A stretch of 64,000 bases of DNA from Devosia sp. YIM 151766 (GCF_030285925.1 NZ_CP127251.1:2703501-2767500); one strand, 5' to 3'. Positions 42,151-51,372 are shown, counted from the stretch's first letter. Numbers and translations: made by a program. Notes: generated from the letters alone by a model not told the origin.

Positions 42151-44856
42151 ATGAGCGACTCCGCCAACCTGCTTTTGCCGTACATCTCGGCGAGCCAAGC
42201 GCAAAAACACGTCACCCACAATGAGTCGATCCGGTTGCTCGACGGAATGGTCCAACTCGCGGTGAAGGATCGCGATTTGGCGGAGCCGCCTGGCTCCCCA
42301 TCTGACGGCGACCGATATCTTGTCGCGTCGGGTGGCAGTGGTGCGTGGATGGGCTGGGATTGGAACATCGCCTATCGTGCCGATGGCGTCTGGATGAAAC
42401 TGCATCCCCGCCCAGGCTGGCTGTGCTGGGTGATTGATGAGGATTTGCTACTCGCGTTCGACGGGTCGGCCTGGGCTCCGGTGACCAGCGGAGGCGGTGG
42501 TAGCGAGGGATATGCACTCAAATCTATCATCCGCCTCTATTCCGGAACGAGTTTGAACCTGGGTTCGGACATCACGGCCGTGCTGATCAAGGCTGTCGGG
42601 GGCGGCGGCGGCGGCGGTGGTGCTCAAGGCGGCGTTGGGGGTGGCGCGGTCGGGGGCGGTGGTGCTGGCGGCGCCTACGTCGAGGCGTTTAAGACCGGTG
42701 TCTCCGCAGCGACCTTGACGTTCGCCATCGGCGCTGGCGGCTCGGCCGGAGCATCAATAGGCGGCAACGGCGGGGCCGGCGGGGTGACGTCCATAAGCGA
42801 TGGAAATTGGACCCTCGAAGCGCAGGGTGGAACCGGTGGAAGCGGGCAAACGACCGGCAACATGGCACAGGTCGTGGAGGGTGGTTACGGCCAGAATGCC
42901 TCCGGCGGGGATCTGAACGTCGCCGGTCAACCCGGCTCTGGCGGCATTCGCCTGGATGCCCAGAATAACCTCGCCGGCGCGGGGGCGGCCTCGCCATTTG
43001 GGTCGGGCGGGCAAGCATTCTCCGGCAACGCGACCGGCCAGCAGGGCCTCGGGCATGGTGCCGGCGGCGGCGGCGGCGCCGTGGCCGACAATGCCATGGG
43101 TCAAGCCGGTGGCGCGGGATCCGCTGGTTATATCGAAGTCGTCGAGTATATCGGCGGGAATAGCCACGACATGGGTGATCCATTCAACTTCAGCAAGGCA
43201 CTAACTGGCCGCTATCGCATCGGTCTGTTCGGAACCTCACTGGCCCAGCGGGATTACGGCACGTTTCAAAAATTCAAGGAAACCGTCCGCAACAAATGGG
43301 GCGATGCTGGCTCACAATCACAGATTTATGGTGGCTTAGGGGGCACCTATGATGGTGTGTTTCAGGGCTGGTATCGCCAATATTTTGGCGGCGCAGGGCA
43401 CATCCGGCTACGTGGTCAAAGCAGTTCGGTGCCGATCCGTGAAATTGTCTATGGAGATCAGCTCGACCTGTTCTGGTCCCAGGAAATGGACGCCGCCGAG
43501 TTCACCGTGACGATCGATGGGAATTCACACTCGGTCGGCGCGGCAGGTGCACAGGCATATGGCCAGATGGCCCGCTTCAACCTTCCGCTCGGCCCCCACG
43601 AATTGATCATCACACCGCCACCCAGCGGCTATTGCTACATCGAGCGCCATCTTTGCCGCAACACGCTGGCCGTCGGAGTCGAAGTTGAGGATTTCACCCT
43701 CGGCGGCTCGACCCTACGCGATGCCGTGGTGCTGCGCAGTAAGACCGGCAGCCTAGTCGACGGGATCGCCATCGACGGCGGCAACGGCATTGCCGCCTGG
43801 CATGGTGTTCCCGATCTCGATCTGGTTATCATCACCCATACGGTCAATGATGCCGGCACCCTTGCCTCTGCTGGCGGATGGGTGCGCGGCGGCGATTTCG
43901 CGACCGCGCTGGGTGATCTACTCGACGGCTACCGGACGGCGGGCGTCCCGGTAATCTATGCGATCGAAATGGCCGGGCACTTCATCATGCCCAACGATGC
44001 CGGGAATGCGAATTACCATACTGCCTTTAATCAGTTGAAGGCGGACATACTCGCCCAGAACGACAATGGCGTATGGGTACTGGATTGGGATGGTGTTAAC
44101 CGCAATGACGCGGATATCCCCGCCTATGCCGCGACCTTTTACTCGAGTGTCAGCGGCCTCAATCTGTCGGCGGGCACTTATTCTGGTGATTTCATCCATC
44201 CGGACAGCATTGGCTATCGGGCATTGGACGATCTGCTGTCCGCTCGCACGGGCATACCGATCCCCTATGACAGCGACATCACCCGCCAGTTTACGGCGCG
44301 CTACCGTTCTTTTCCCTTGAAAGTGCAGGGAAGTCGCACGGTGACTATCGATAGCACCCCCAAGACCTTGGCCGCCATCGCCGCTGCTGCCCAGCCTCTG
44401 GTTCCTGCTTTGAGTAACGGCGGCCGCGTCGGGCCGGTATTTGCCGATGTCACGGCAAGCACCATCGCCGGAGTGACCGCCACCCGAAACGACATCGCCG
44501 TGGCGACTAACACGGATGCGTTTGGCAAATATGTGGACCTTTCAGGCTCTGGCATCTGGGGGTTCGCTGGCGGGCAAAACTGCTGGCTGACCTTAAAGAT
44601 GTCCGGCAATGGCAATATTCGCGCTAACGGCCCCGGCGTCAGAATTTGTGTGGACGGCGAAGCCATGCCTTTCACCGATCCGGGGAACGGCCGGACTAGT
44701 ATTTCTTGGAAGGCAGGCACAGCCGGTATTGATGGGCCGATCCTTGTCGCGGTGCAATTGCAAACCACGGCTGAAGGCCAGACCGTAAATGTGAGCGGCC
44801 GGGTCTATGACATTGCCGTAACCCGCTCGGACTATCCGGTATTGCTTACCGCATAG
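42151..44856 (+). CDS. DUF2793 tail protein with SGNH hydrolase domain
   Basis: 901 residues in three parts. Residues 1-110 are DUF2793 (LLLPYISASQAQKHVTHNESIRLLDGMVQLAV), a baseplate anchor. Residues 145-330 are extremely Gly-rich (GGGGGGGAQ, GGGAVGGGGAGG). Residues 350-720 contain SGNH/GDSL-like blocks: GLFGTSLAQR, IITHTVNDAG and GDFIHPDSIGYRALDDLL, an esterase fold. The last 170 residues are a beta domain. It is likely the receptor-binding or tail-fibre protein, possibly deacetylating surface polysaccharide. Catalytic identity is inferred from short motifs. Confidence 0.8.
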   Translation: MSDSANLLLPYISASQAQKHVTHNESIRLLDGMVQLAVKDRDLAEPPGSPSDGDRYLVASGGSGAWMGWDWNIAYRADGVWMKLHPRPGWLCWVIDEDLLLAFDGSAWAPVTSGGGGSEGYALKSIIRLYSGTSLNLGSDITAVLIKAVGGGGGGGGAQGGVGGGAVGGGGAGGAYVEAFKTGVSAATLTFAIGAGGSAGASIGGNGGAGGVTSISDGNWTLEAQGGTGGSGQTTGNMAQVVEGGYGQNASGGDLNVAGQPGSGGIRLDAQNNLAGAGAASPFGSGGQAFSGNATGQQGLGHGAGGGGGAVADNAMGQAGGAGSAGYIEVVEYIGGNSHDMGDPFNFSKALTGRYRIGLFGTSLAQRDYGTFQKFKETVRNKWGDAGSQSQIYGGLGGTYDGVFQGWYRQYFGGAGHIRLRGQSSSVPIREIVYGDQLDLFWSQEMDAAEFTVTIDGNSHSVGAAGAQAYGQMARFNLPLGPHELIITPPPSGYCYIERHLCRNTLAVGVEVEDFTLGGSTLRDAVVLRSKTGSLVDGIAIDGGNGIAAWHGVPDLDLVIITHTVNDAGTLASAGGWVRGGDFATALGDLLDGYRTAGVPVIYAIEMAGHFIMPNDAGNANYHTAFNQLKADILAQNDNGVWVLDWDGVNRNDADIPAYAATFYSSVSGLNLSAGTYSGDFIHPDSIGYRALDDLLSARTGIPIPYDSDITRQFTARYRSFPLKVQGSRTVTIDSTPKTLAAIAAAAQPLVPALSNGGRVGPVFADVTASTIAGVTATRNDIAVATNTDAFGKYVDLSGSGIWGFAGGQNCWLTLKMSGNGNIRANGPGVRICVDGEAMPFTDPGNGRTSISWKAGTAGIDGPILVAVQLQTTAEGQTVNVSGRVYDIAVTRSDYPVLLTA

Positions 44857-44975
44857 CAGCCATCGGACGAGACGTCTTACCGCGGCGCTACCATGTCATC
44901 GCCATTGGCCGACCCAGCTGAGCAATCCAGTCATAAGCGTGCTCTGGCATCGCTCGAAGGTACACGGGGGCATTC

Positions 44976-45311
44976 GTGAGTGACGAACCAAGTCTGTTCA
45001 GGGAAATCTTCAACGAGCGGGGTGCTCTGCTGGCGTTTTTCGGGGCCCTTGGCGGCGCCGTTCGATCCGCAACCCTGAAAACGACCTGGCGCGAAGGTAT
45101 GCGCGTCGTTTTCATCGGCTCTGGGACCAGTTTCGGGGTCGGAGTATTGGCTCCTGTAGTGCTCCGGCCGTGGATCGGCGACTTGCCCGAGGAAATGACC
45201 GGCGCACTCGGTACGCTTTGCGCCGCGGCCTTTCTCGTGGGCTTGATCGCCGTGACGCTCATCGAGCGCATGATCGACAAAAAGGTCGAAGGAGAAAATG
45301 ATGCGAAATGA
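44976..45311 (+). CDS. Holin-like membrane protein
   Basis: 111 residues with about three hydrophobic stretches (LLAFFGALGGAVRSA, VVFIGSGTSFGVGVLAPVVL, LGTLCAAAFLVGLIAVTLI) and a charged C-terminus (ERMIDKKVEGENDAK). GTG/ATG start assigned at 44976. Size, topology and position ahead of the endolysin fit a holin; no family is certain. Overlaps the next small gene. Confidence 0.65.
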   Translation: MSDEPSLFREIFNERGALLAFFGALGGAVRSATLKTTWREGMRVVFIGSGTSFGVGVLAPVVLRPWIGDLPEEMTGALGTLCAAAFLVGLIAVTLIERMIDKKVEGENDAK

Positions 45312-45429
45312 GGAACGTCTGCTGCGCCGGCAAAAGTCCGACGCAGACCGCGATGCGCTTCATACCATCCGTGTCGGGCTGGTGATCTTCATCGTGCTCT
45401 GGATCATCCTGCCGGTCCTGCTCCGATAG
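45301..45429 (+). CDS. 42-residue single-pass membrane protein
   Basis: MRNEERLLRRQKSDADRDAL followed by a membrane segment (VGLVIFIVLWIILPVLL). ATG 45301 overlaps the end of the holin-like gene by 11 bp, and AGGAG lies 7-11 bases upstream. A basic/charged cytoplasmic half with one helix fits an accessory or antiholin-type lysis peptide. A terminator follows. Confidence 0.6.
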   Translation: MRNEERLLRRQKSDADRDALHTIRVGLVIFIVLWIILPVLLR

Positions 45430-45460
45430 GGCACTTCCGACCGAAACCGATCTTTTCACC

Positions 45461-45484
45461 AAGCCGCCTCCGGGCGGCTTTTTC
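45461..45484 (+). terminator. Rho-independent terminator
   Basis: AAGCCGCC pairs with GGCGGCTT around TCCG, followed by TTTC. It separates the holin-like genes from the endolysin gene, which has its own GAAGGAGAG ribosome-binding site. Confidence 0.8.
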
Positions 45485-45508
45485 ATTGCCTAACGAAGGA
45501 GAGCAACC

Positions 45509-46297
45509 ATGGCGGAGTTTTCTGCGGATATTCAACGATGGATCATCGCCAGCGAGGGTGGTTATGTCGACCATCCCCGCGATCCGGGCGGTGCCACCAA
45601 CATGGGCATTACCCATAAGACGCTCACGGCTTGGCGTGGCCGCTCGGTGACCAAGGCGGACGTCCGGTCACTCACTAAGGCTGAGGCGCTGGAAATATAC
45701 CGAGCCCAGTACTGGGATACGGTACGCGGTGACCTCCTGCCGACTGGGCTTGACTATGCGGTGTTTGACTATGCCGTCAATTCCGGTCCGGCCCGCGCGG
45801 CCAAAGATCTGCAACGTGAACTTGGCGTTAGCGCTGACGGCATCATCGGATCGATCACGCTCGAGGCTATCCGCCGCGTGGATGACATTGCCGGCCTGGT
45901 CAGTCGATTGTGCGCACGGCGCTGGGCTTTCGTGCAGGGCCTTTCGACCTTCGCCACATTCGGCAACGGATGGCGCCGTCGCATCTGGGGCGAGCAGATG
46001 GGAATCCAACCACAATCGGACAGCGGCGTGGTGGATCGCGCGACCAAGCTGGCGCTCGGGCAAGCGCCCGGCATGATACTGCCCCAGCCTGCCCCGGGCA
46101 AAGCCAATCCGGAAAGACCTTCTGTCATAGACACGCTGGTCAAGGATCCCGGCGGGCTGTCCGGTCTTGGTGCCGGCTTTGCAGCCCTACTCGGCGCCAT
46201 GGCTGACCAACCGATTCTGCAGATCGCGGCGGTGGCGCTGATCGGGGTTCTAGTCTGGCGTTTCGTCCTCTCACGCAAACAGGCGGACCCGGCATGA
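45509..46297 (+). CDS. Endolysin, GH108 N-acetylmuramidase
   Basis: 262 residues. The N-terminal GH108 domain shows IASEGGYVDHPRDPGGATNMGITHKTL (catalytic Glu in SEGG), and YDYAVNSG is represented by VFDYAVNSGPARAAKDLQRELGVSADGIIG, the PG_binding_3-type continuation. After residue 180 comes a linker and one membrane helix near 230-250 (LQIAAVALIGVLVWRFVL), so it may be membrane-tethered. It cleaves the MurNAc-GlcNAc bond. Overlaps the spanin gene by 4 bp. Confidence 0.88.
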   Translation: MAEFSADIQRWIIASEGGYVDHPRDPGGATNMGITHKTLTAWRGRSVTKADVRSLTKAEALEIYRAQYWDTVRGDLLPTGLDYAVFDYAVNSGPARAAKDLQRELGVSADGIIGSITLEAIRRVDDIAGLVSRLCARRWAFVQGLSTFATFGNGWRRRIWGEQMGIQPQSDSGVVDRATKLALGQAPGMILPQPAPGKANPERPSVIDTLVKDPGGLSGLGAGFAALLGAMADQPILQIAAVALIGVLVWRFVLSRKQADPA

Positions 46298-46584
46298 TCG
46301 GGGCACTCTGGTGGATGCTGCAGCACTGGTGGCTGGTGATCTGGGCAGCGGCAGTGGCCATCGCTTGGCGCTATGGCGGATGGCGGCTCGCATTGGCGGT
46401 GGGCACGCTCGGCCTCGGCTCGAGCATCTATGCAAAGGGGCGGCAGCACGGCCGCGATGAAGTTGAGCGGCGAGATCAGAAGCGCCGCGACTATCTCAAG
46501 GAGCACTACGATGAAATCGATTCTCGGCCTCGGGATCCTGACAATGCTTTTGAGCGGCTGCACAAGCGTGCGCGTGACGAGTAA
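46294..46584 (+). CDS. Rz-like inner-membrane spanin
   Basis: 96 residues: N-terminal membrane segments (LWWMLQHWWLVIWAAAVAIAW and LALAVGTLGLGSSIY) and a charged helical C-terminus (GRQHGRDEVERRDQKRRDYLKEHYDEI). Directly after the endolysin and with a lipoprotein gene starting inside it, it fits an i-spanin that fuses inner and outer membranes with its partner. The two hydrophobic segments are slightly atypical. Confidence 0.7.
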   Translation: MIGALWWMLQHWWLVIWAAAVAIAWRYGGWRLALAVGTLGLGSSIYAKGRQHGRDEVERRDQKRRDYLKEHYDEIDSRPRDPDNAFERLHKRARDE

Positions 46585-46717
46585 TTGTCCGAACCTGGCG
46601 CCGCCACCGCGGGCGGCAGTAGTAGCGCTGCAGCAGGCTAAGGATCCCACCGTCGACCAGTGGTCCGTCGATTTGGCGAACCACTATGACAAGCTGGATG
46701 TCTGTCACGGACGCTGA
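46511..46717 (+). CDS. Rz1-like outer-membrane spanin lipoprotein
   Basis: 68 residues, MKSILGLGILTMLLSGCTSV, a lipobox LLSGC at residues 14-17-18, followed by a short Pro-containing mature part (CPNLAPPPRAAVV). It begins inside the Rz-like gene in another frame and runs past its end, the classical embedded/overlapping o-spanin arrangement. It is the last phage gene recognised. Confidence 0.82.
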   Translation: MKSILGLGILTMLLSGCTSVRVTSNCPNLAPPPRAAVVALQQAKDPTVDQWSVDLANHYDKLDVCHGR

Positions 46718-46886
46718 GCGATACACTCAAGCGATTGATCTGATTGCCGGGGCCACGACACGAGGACGCATCATCGGAATGGATCTGGTTGAATTATTGC
46801 CGCCGGCCGATCTCGACGGGTTATCGGCGCTCACCGCTGCGCGTGTCCTCGTCAACACCATCGGTGTCATTGTCCGTCAGCGCTAG
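46686..46886 (+). pseudogene. C-terminal remnant of an agmatinase/arginase-family gene
   Basis: The frame reads VTDAERYTQAIDLIAGATTRGRIIGMDLVELLPPADLDGLSALTAARVLVNTIGVIVRQR. GRIIGMDLVEL-PP-D--GL-ALTAARVL is the C-terminal signature of ureohydrolases (agmatinase SpeB type), but the metal-binding core is absent: nothing upstream belongs to it. The similarity starts at about 46704, exactly at the end of the o-spanin gene, so this marks a recombination junction between phage and other DNA. An in-frame ATG at 46686 could still permit translation. Confidence 0.75.
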
Positions 46887-46979
46887 GCAACTGGCAGCTG
46901 TGGGGTGGATTTCGGACTGTCCGGTAACAGCGCGATCGATACGGAAGCTGACGCTCAATCCAGGGTCGTTTCGGTTAGG

Positions 46980-48190
46980 TCACTTCTCCAGTGCGAATGT
47001 AGCCTGGCGAGTGGGTCGGCAGCGCCGCCACACCTCAGCGAAAACGGCAACGCATAGCGTGCCGGCTCCCGCCAGTATCCACAGCGACGGCTTGGGCCCA
47101 ATGGCACCGAGCGCGACCGACAGCGCGAACGGTGCCAGCGCCGACAATCCCAGTCGTCCCATGCCAATCCAGCCAACCGCTTGCCGAAGCCGGCCCTGCC
47201 GAAAATCGCCAGCGGCAGCGTGCCCGATACGATGCTGAACAGGCCGCTTCCCAGGCCGAACACGATGGCGAACGCGATGGCACCAACAGTCGCAGGCGCC
47301 GTGATTGCCAGCGTGACCAGCGCCAGAGGCATGGTGATCGCAGACACTACTGCCAGAACCGTCGCCGGCAGGTCATTGCCGAAACCCATGTTGATAAGAC
47401 GGCTTGCCACCTGAGCGGGTCCGAGCAGGGACGCCACCCAGATGCCGGCGGTCCCCAGCCCGAGCAGTCCGAGCATGGGTACCATGTGGAACAGCGTTGC
47501 CGCTGATACGAAACCGGCGAGGGAAAAGCCAAGGACGATCAGGACAAAGACGAGGTTGGCGTTGTCGACGGTCACCCGGGCCACGTCTGCAACGGTATCC
47601 ACCGGTCGCGCTGCGACGATCCGAGCGAAGCGGGATAGCCATAGATGTAACGGAAGGCACACCGCCAGGTTGAGACCGGCGAACAGGAAATACACCTGAT
47701 GCCAGTCCATCGCGTGTAGCAGCCAGGTCGTCAGCGGCCAGAAAATCGTCGAGGCGAACCCCGCAATCAAGGTCAGGTAAGTGATGCTGCGCTTGGCCCG
47801 TGTGCCAGTTGTCTGCGCCAAGAAGGCGAACGCCGTCGAGTAGAGCACAAAGGCCGACGCCAGCTCGACCAGGATCATGCCGGCCAGGAAAGTCATCGTG
47901 CTGCCCGCCAGGCCGCAGACCGCCAGCGCTGCCGCCGCGCCGATCGAGCCGACAGACATCACCCTGCCGGCACCAAGTCGGTCGGCCAAGCCGCCGGCCC
48001 ATGGCGAGATCAGGCCGCCTGCCAACAGGGCCAACGAGATGCACCCATAGACCCATTCCACCGCGACGTTCAGGTCGACGGCGATGCCGGGTGCCAGGAT
48101 GCTGAAGCTGTAATAAAGCGTGCCGTACCCGATAATCTGGGTGACGCCGAGGGCGCAGATGGCGCCGGCGTTGGAATGGGTATCGGCCAT
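46980..48190 (-). pseudogene. MFS transporter of ars operon, frameshifted
   Basis: The N-terminal ~340 codons encode a major facilitator (ICALGVTQIIGYGTLYYSFSILAPG, WAGGLADRLGAGRVMSVGSIG). Near 47170-47178 the frame breaks: the original frame goes to Arg/Trp-rich nonsense and stops at 46955, while the next frame continues naturally as WIGMGRLGLSALAPFALSVALGAIGPKPS to a stop at 46980. A one-base deletion in a GGCTGG context explains this. It is the last gene of the ars operon, 6 bp after arsH; MFS proteins in ars operons export arsenicals. Sequencing error cannot be excluded. Confidence 0.8.
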
Positions 48191-48196
48191 CGTAAC

Positions 48197-48904
48197 CTAG
48201 ATCGACTGGAGGCCGACCCGCTCCTCGAGTTTGGCTGCCGCCTCCTTGCGCTCACTGTAACGGGAGGTCAGGTAGCCGGATATTCCCCTGTTGATCAGAG
48301 TGAACTTCACGAGCTCTTCGCAAACGTCGACTACGCGGTCGTAATAGCTTGACGGCTTCATACGGCCGGCTTCGTCAAATTCCTGGAAAGCTTTGGCGAC
48401 TGAAGATTGGTTCGGGATCGTCACCATCCGCATCCAGCGGCCCAATATGCGCATCTGATTGAGAGCGTTGAACGACTGCGACCCGCCTGACACCTGCATC
48501 AGACCCAAGGTGCGGCCCTGCGTTGGTCGAATGGCACCTCCAGGGAGCGGGATCCAGTCAATTTGGCTTTTCAGTACGGCCGACATAGCACCATGCCGTT
48601 CAGGTGAGGTCCACATCTGACCTTCAGACCACAGCATCATCTCCCGCAATTCTTGGACTTTCGGGTGAGTGTCAGGCGCATCGTTAGGCAGCGGCAGGCC
48701 ATTGGCGTGGAAGATGCGGACTTCGGCGCCGAAAGCTTCGAGCAAACGCTGCGCCTCCAAGGTCAAAAATCGGCTGTAGGAGCGTTCCCGCAATGAGCCA
48801 TAGAGCATCAGGATGCGGGGCTTATGCGGCAGGTTGGGAGCGGTCAGTTGGGAGAAATCCGGGACCTGGAATGCATCGCCGACGATATTGGGCAGATCAG
48901 ACAA
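48197..48904 (-). CDS. arsH: Arsenical resistance protein ArsH
   Basis: 235 residues from TTG 48904, which overlaps the arsC stop (TTGTCTGA). [34 protein letters not shown] is the NADPH-dependent FMN reductase core, and the [23 protein letters not shown] and [32 protein letters not shown] segments are diagnostic of ArsH. It is a flavoprotein that oxidises trivalent organoarsenicals to the less toxic pentavalent forms. A longer frame upstream (to 49033) lies within arsC and is not used. Confidence 0.93.
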   Translation of the reverse strand: MSDLPNIVGDAFQVPDFSQLTAPNLPHKPRILMLYGSLRERSYSRFLTLEAQRLLEAFGAEVRIFHANGLPLPNDAPDTHPKVQELREMMLWSEGQMWTSPERHGAMSAVLKSQIDWIPLPGGAIRPTQGRTLGLMQVSGGSQSFNALNQMRILGRWMRMVTIPNQSSVAKAFQEFDEAGRMKPSSYYDRVVDVCEELVKFTLINRGISGYLTSRYSERKEAAAKLEERVGLQSI

Positions 48905-49319
48905 GCCGCTTCCCTTCGTTGTCGATGATGACCTCTCCGTCTTCCTTAGTGAACGGCCCGATGTTCGGGTTCTCAAGGATGTCGAGCACGACCTCAGACG
49001 GCCGACACAGACGGGTGCCGACTGGAGTTTCAACGAACGGTCGGTTCAGCAGGATCGGGTGCGCCTCGATAGCGTCGAGTAGATCGTCATCAGTTTTGGC
49101 TGGATCGGCCAAACCAAGCTCCTCATAGGGCGTGTCCTTCTTGCGCAGGGCATCCCGCAACGACAGGCCGGCGGTCGACACCAGTTCGGTGATGCGCTCG
49201 CGGCTTGGCGGTGTTTTGAGGTACTCGATAACGGTCGGTTCCACACCCGATTGAACGATCATTGCTAAGGTGTTGCGGGACGTGCCGCAGTCGGGGTTGT
49301 GATAGATGGTGACGGTCAT
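48897..49319 (-). CDS. arsC: Arsenate reductase, glutaredoxin-dependent type
   Basis: 140 residues, [21 protein letters not shown] with the catalytic Cys12, and the family motif [23 protein letters not shown]. It reduces arsenate to arsenite using glutathione and glutaredoxin. It lies 26 bp after acr3 and overlaps arsH. The operon thus carries two unrelated arsenate reductases (see 50460-50987). Confidence 0.94.
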   Translation of the reverse strand: MTVTIYHNPDCGTSRNTLAMIVQSGVEPTVIEYLKTPPSRERITELVSTAGLSLRDALRKKDTPYEELGLADPAKTDDDLLDAIEAHPILLNRPFVETPVGTRLCRPSEVVLDILENPNIGPFTKEDGEVIIDNEGKRLV

Positions 49320-49345
49320 GGGATAATCCGGACTGTGCGTGAGGC

Positions 49346-50416
49346 TCAGGTGGTGGCCGGCTTGGCTGAACCCGAGAAATAGCGGCGGCCCAGCCACAAG
49401 GCTAAGTGCACCAAGACAACGAGTACTGGCACCTCGACAAGCGGACCTATGACAGCGGCAAACGCCACCGGGGATGCCAGGCCGAACGCAGCAATTGCGA
49501 CAGCGATAGCCAGCTCGAAGTTGTTGCCAGCTGCGGTGAAAGCAATAGCCGTGGACCGGGGATAATCCTTGGCAATCCACTTACCCATGAAGAAGCTGAC
49601 GGTGAACTGGATCAGGAAATAGATTGTTAGTGGCACGGCAATCAGCAGAGCGTCGAACGGCAGGCGCACCACATCTCCACCCTTGAGGCTGAACATGGCC
49701 ACTATTGTAAACAGCAGCGCCAGCAGGGTGATGGGACTGATCTTGGGCAGGAATTCCTGTTCATACCATTCATTGCCCTTGGCTCGGATCAGGAAGAACC
49801 GCGTCAGGAAGCCTGCGAGAAACGGTACGCCCAGATAGATCAGCACCGCTTCCGTGATGGTCCAGAACCCGACATCGATGACACTGCCCTCGAGACCGAA
49901 CAGGGGCGGGAGCACGGTCAGGAACAACCAGGCATAGGTTGAAAAGAACAGGATCTGGAAGATCGAGTTGAAAGCGACGAGCCCGGCGACATATTGGTTC
50001 GAGCCGCCTGCCAGCTTGTTCCAGACCAAGACCATGGCGATGCAACGGGCCAGCCCGATCAGGATCAATCCCGTCATGTATTCGGGATGGCCACGCAGGA
50101 AGATCACCGCCAGCAGGAACATCAGCACCGGCCCAATAATCCAGTTTTGGACCAGAGAGAGCGCCAGTACGCGCTTGTCGGCAAAGACCTCATGCAAGGC
50201 CTCGTACTTCACCTTGGCAAGCGGTGGGTACATCATCAGGATGAGGCCAATGGCGATCGGGATGTTGGTCGACCCAACCGACATCGAATTGAGGGCACCA
50301 GGTAGGCCCGGAATCAATGACCCCAAGGCCAGACCAAGTGCCATGGCCGCGAAAATCCAGACGGTAAGGTACCGGTCAAGGAAGGAGAGGCGCCCGGGCG
50401 CTGCGATGATGGACAT
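49346..50416 (-). CDS. acr3: Arsenite efflux permease ACR3
   Basis: 356 residues, ten predicted membrane helices. [22 protein letters not shown] and [20 protein letters not shown] are typical; the essential Cys of helix 4 is in [37 protein letters not shown]. It extrudes arsenite driven by the proton motive force. It lies between the two arsenate reductase genes in an all-minus operon. Confidence 0.95.
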   Translation of the reverse strand: MSIIAAPGRLSFLDRYLTVWIFAAMALGLALGSLIPGLPGALNSMSVGSTNIPIAIGLILMMYPPLAKVKYEALHEVFADKRVLALSLVQNWIIGPVLMFLLAVIFLRGHPEYMTGLILIGLARCIAMVLVWNKLAGGSNQYVAGLVAFNSIFQILFFSTYAWLFLTVLPPLFGLEGSVIDVGFWTITEAVLIYLGVPFLAGFLTRFFLIRAKGNEWYEQEFLPKISPITLLALLFTIVAMFSLKGGDVVRLPFDALLIAVPLTIYFLIQFTVSFFMGKWIAKDYPRSTAIAFTAAGNNFELAIAVAIAAFGLASPVAFAAVIGPLVEVPVLVVLVHLALWLGRRYFSGSAKPATT

Positions 50417-50459
50417 AAGCTATTCCTGGGTATGATGGATAAGGCTGAAGCGAGCCCGC

Positions 50460-50987
50460 TTAGGCGACCTTGGACGACTTTGTGGTCGTGCCATCCATCT
50501 CGCCAATACCTTCAAGCTTGGAGTTGAGTACCATGCGGTCGATGCTGGCGATCGGCAGATTGATGAATGCGCCGATACGATTGCGGAGGAAGCGCAGGGC
50601 GTCCTCGAACGCAGCTCGCTGCTTGAACTCTGGGCCCTGGACGGCGGCCGGATCTTCAATGCCCCAATGCGCTGTCATCGGCTGACCCGGCCAGATCGGG
50701 CAGCTTTCGCCGGCGGCGCTATCACACACCGTGAAGATGAAATCCATTTGCGGGGCGCCTGGCACAGCGAACTCGTCCCAAGCCTTGGAGCGCAGGCTAT
50801 CTGTCGGAATGCCAACCTTCGTCAACGTTTCCAGCGTCATCGGGTGGACAGCACCCTTGGGCGCCGAGCCGGCCGAGTATGCCTTGAAGCGGCCTTGACC
50901 GACGTGATTGAGAATGGCCTCGCCCAAGATCGATCGAGCAGAATTGCCGGTGCACAGGAACAGGACGTTATAGACGCGATCAGACAT
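50460..50987 (-). CDS. arsC: Arsenate reductase, low-MW phosphatase type
   Basis: 175 residues from ATG 50987. VLFLCTGNSARSILGEAIL is the C-x5-R active-site loop of the low-molecular-weight phosphatase superfamily; DFIFTVCDSAAGESCPIWPG supplies the further cysteines used in the thioredoxin-type arsenate reductase mechanism. The C-terminal extension (FLRNRIGAFINLPIASIDRMVLNSKLEGIGEM) is common in the rhizobial versions. Its start overlaps the arsR stop region by 8 bp. Confidence 0.9.
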   Translation of the reverse strand: MSDRVYNVLFLCTGNSARSILGEAILNHVGQGRFKAYSAGSAPKGAVHPMTLETLTKVGIPTDSLRSKAWDEFAVPGAPQMDFIFTVCDSAAGESCPIWPGQPMTAHWGIEDPAAVQGPEFKQRAAFEDALRFLRNRIGAFINLPIASIDRMVLNSKLEGIGEMDGTTTKSSKVA

Positions 50988-51336
50988 GGCTCGATTCCTT
51001 GGGAGAGCAGCAGGGGGTGAATTCGGCGACGAGGGGTTCGCAAAGTTCCGGGCGACCACCGCAGCAATCCTGGACCAGGAAGCTGGCAATCTCTCGGACA
51101 CGCTCGACCACTGCCCGATAGATGATCGAGCGGCTGTGGCGCTCAGCTTCGATCAAGCCAGCTCGTGTCAGGATCGCCAAGTGTGATGACATGGTGTTCT
51201 GCGGAACTTCAAGGCGCCGGGCGATCTCACCTGCTGCCAGTCCCTCAGGCTCGTGCTCCATGAGCAGACGGAACACGTCCAAGCGGGTGGACTGAGACAG
51301 CGCAGCGAAGACATCAATGGCCTGAGATGATTCCAT
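50980..51336 (-). CDS. arsR: ArsR-family metalloregulator
   Basis: 118 residues from ATG 51336 (MESSQAIDVFAALSQSTRLDVFRLLM); 12 codons further upstream are in frame but cross the promoter. The winged helix is GLAAGEIARRLEVPQNTMSSHLAILTRAGLIEAERHSRSIIYR. Cysteines QDCCGGRPELC and PCC near the C-terminus are probable arsenite ligands, placed C-terminally as in the proteobacterial type rather than in the alpha-3 helix. It represses the operon until arsenite binds. Confidence 0.92.
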   Translation of the reverse strand: MESSQAIDVFAALSQSTRLDVFRLLMEHEPEGLAAGEIARRLEVPQNTMSSHLAILTRAGLIEAERHSRSIIYRAVVERVREIASFLVQDCCGGRPELCEPLVAEFTPCCSPKESSHV

Positions 51337-51372
51337 ATATCGAGCTTTATGGATTTTTCTAGTATATGTCAA
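51333..51372 (-). promoter_or_regulatory. Probable ars operon promoter and operator
   Basis: On the minus strand a perfect TTGACA (51372-51367) is followed at normal distance by an AT-rich -10 region. CCATA (51333-51337) and TATGG (51348-51352) form an inverted repeat over the arsR start, a plausible ArsR site. The 120 bp between arsR and sulP also serve the divergent gene. Confidence 0.5.

Noticed and set aside
48905..49033. Longer N-terminus for ArsH
   Set aside because: It lies in the arsC coding region and has shadow-frame composition; TTG 48904 overlapping the arsC stop gives a normal ArsH length.
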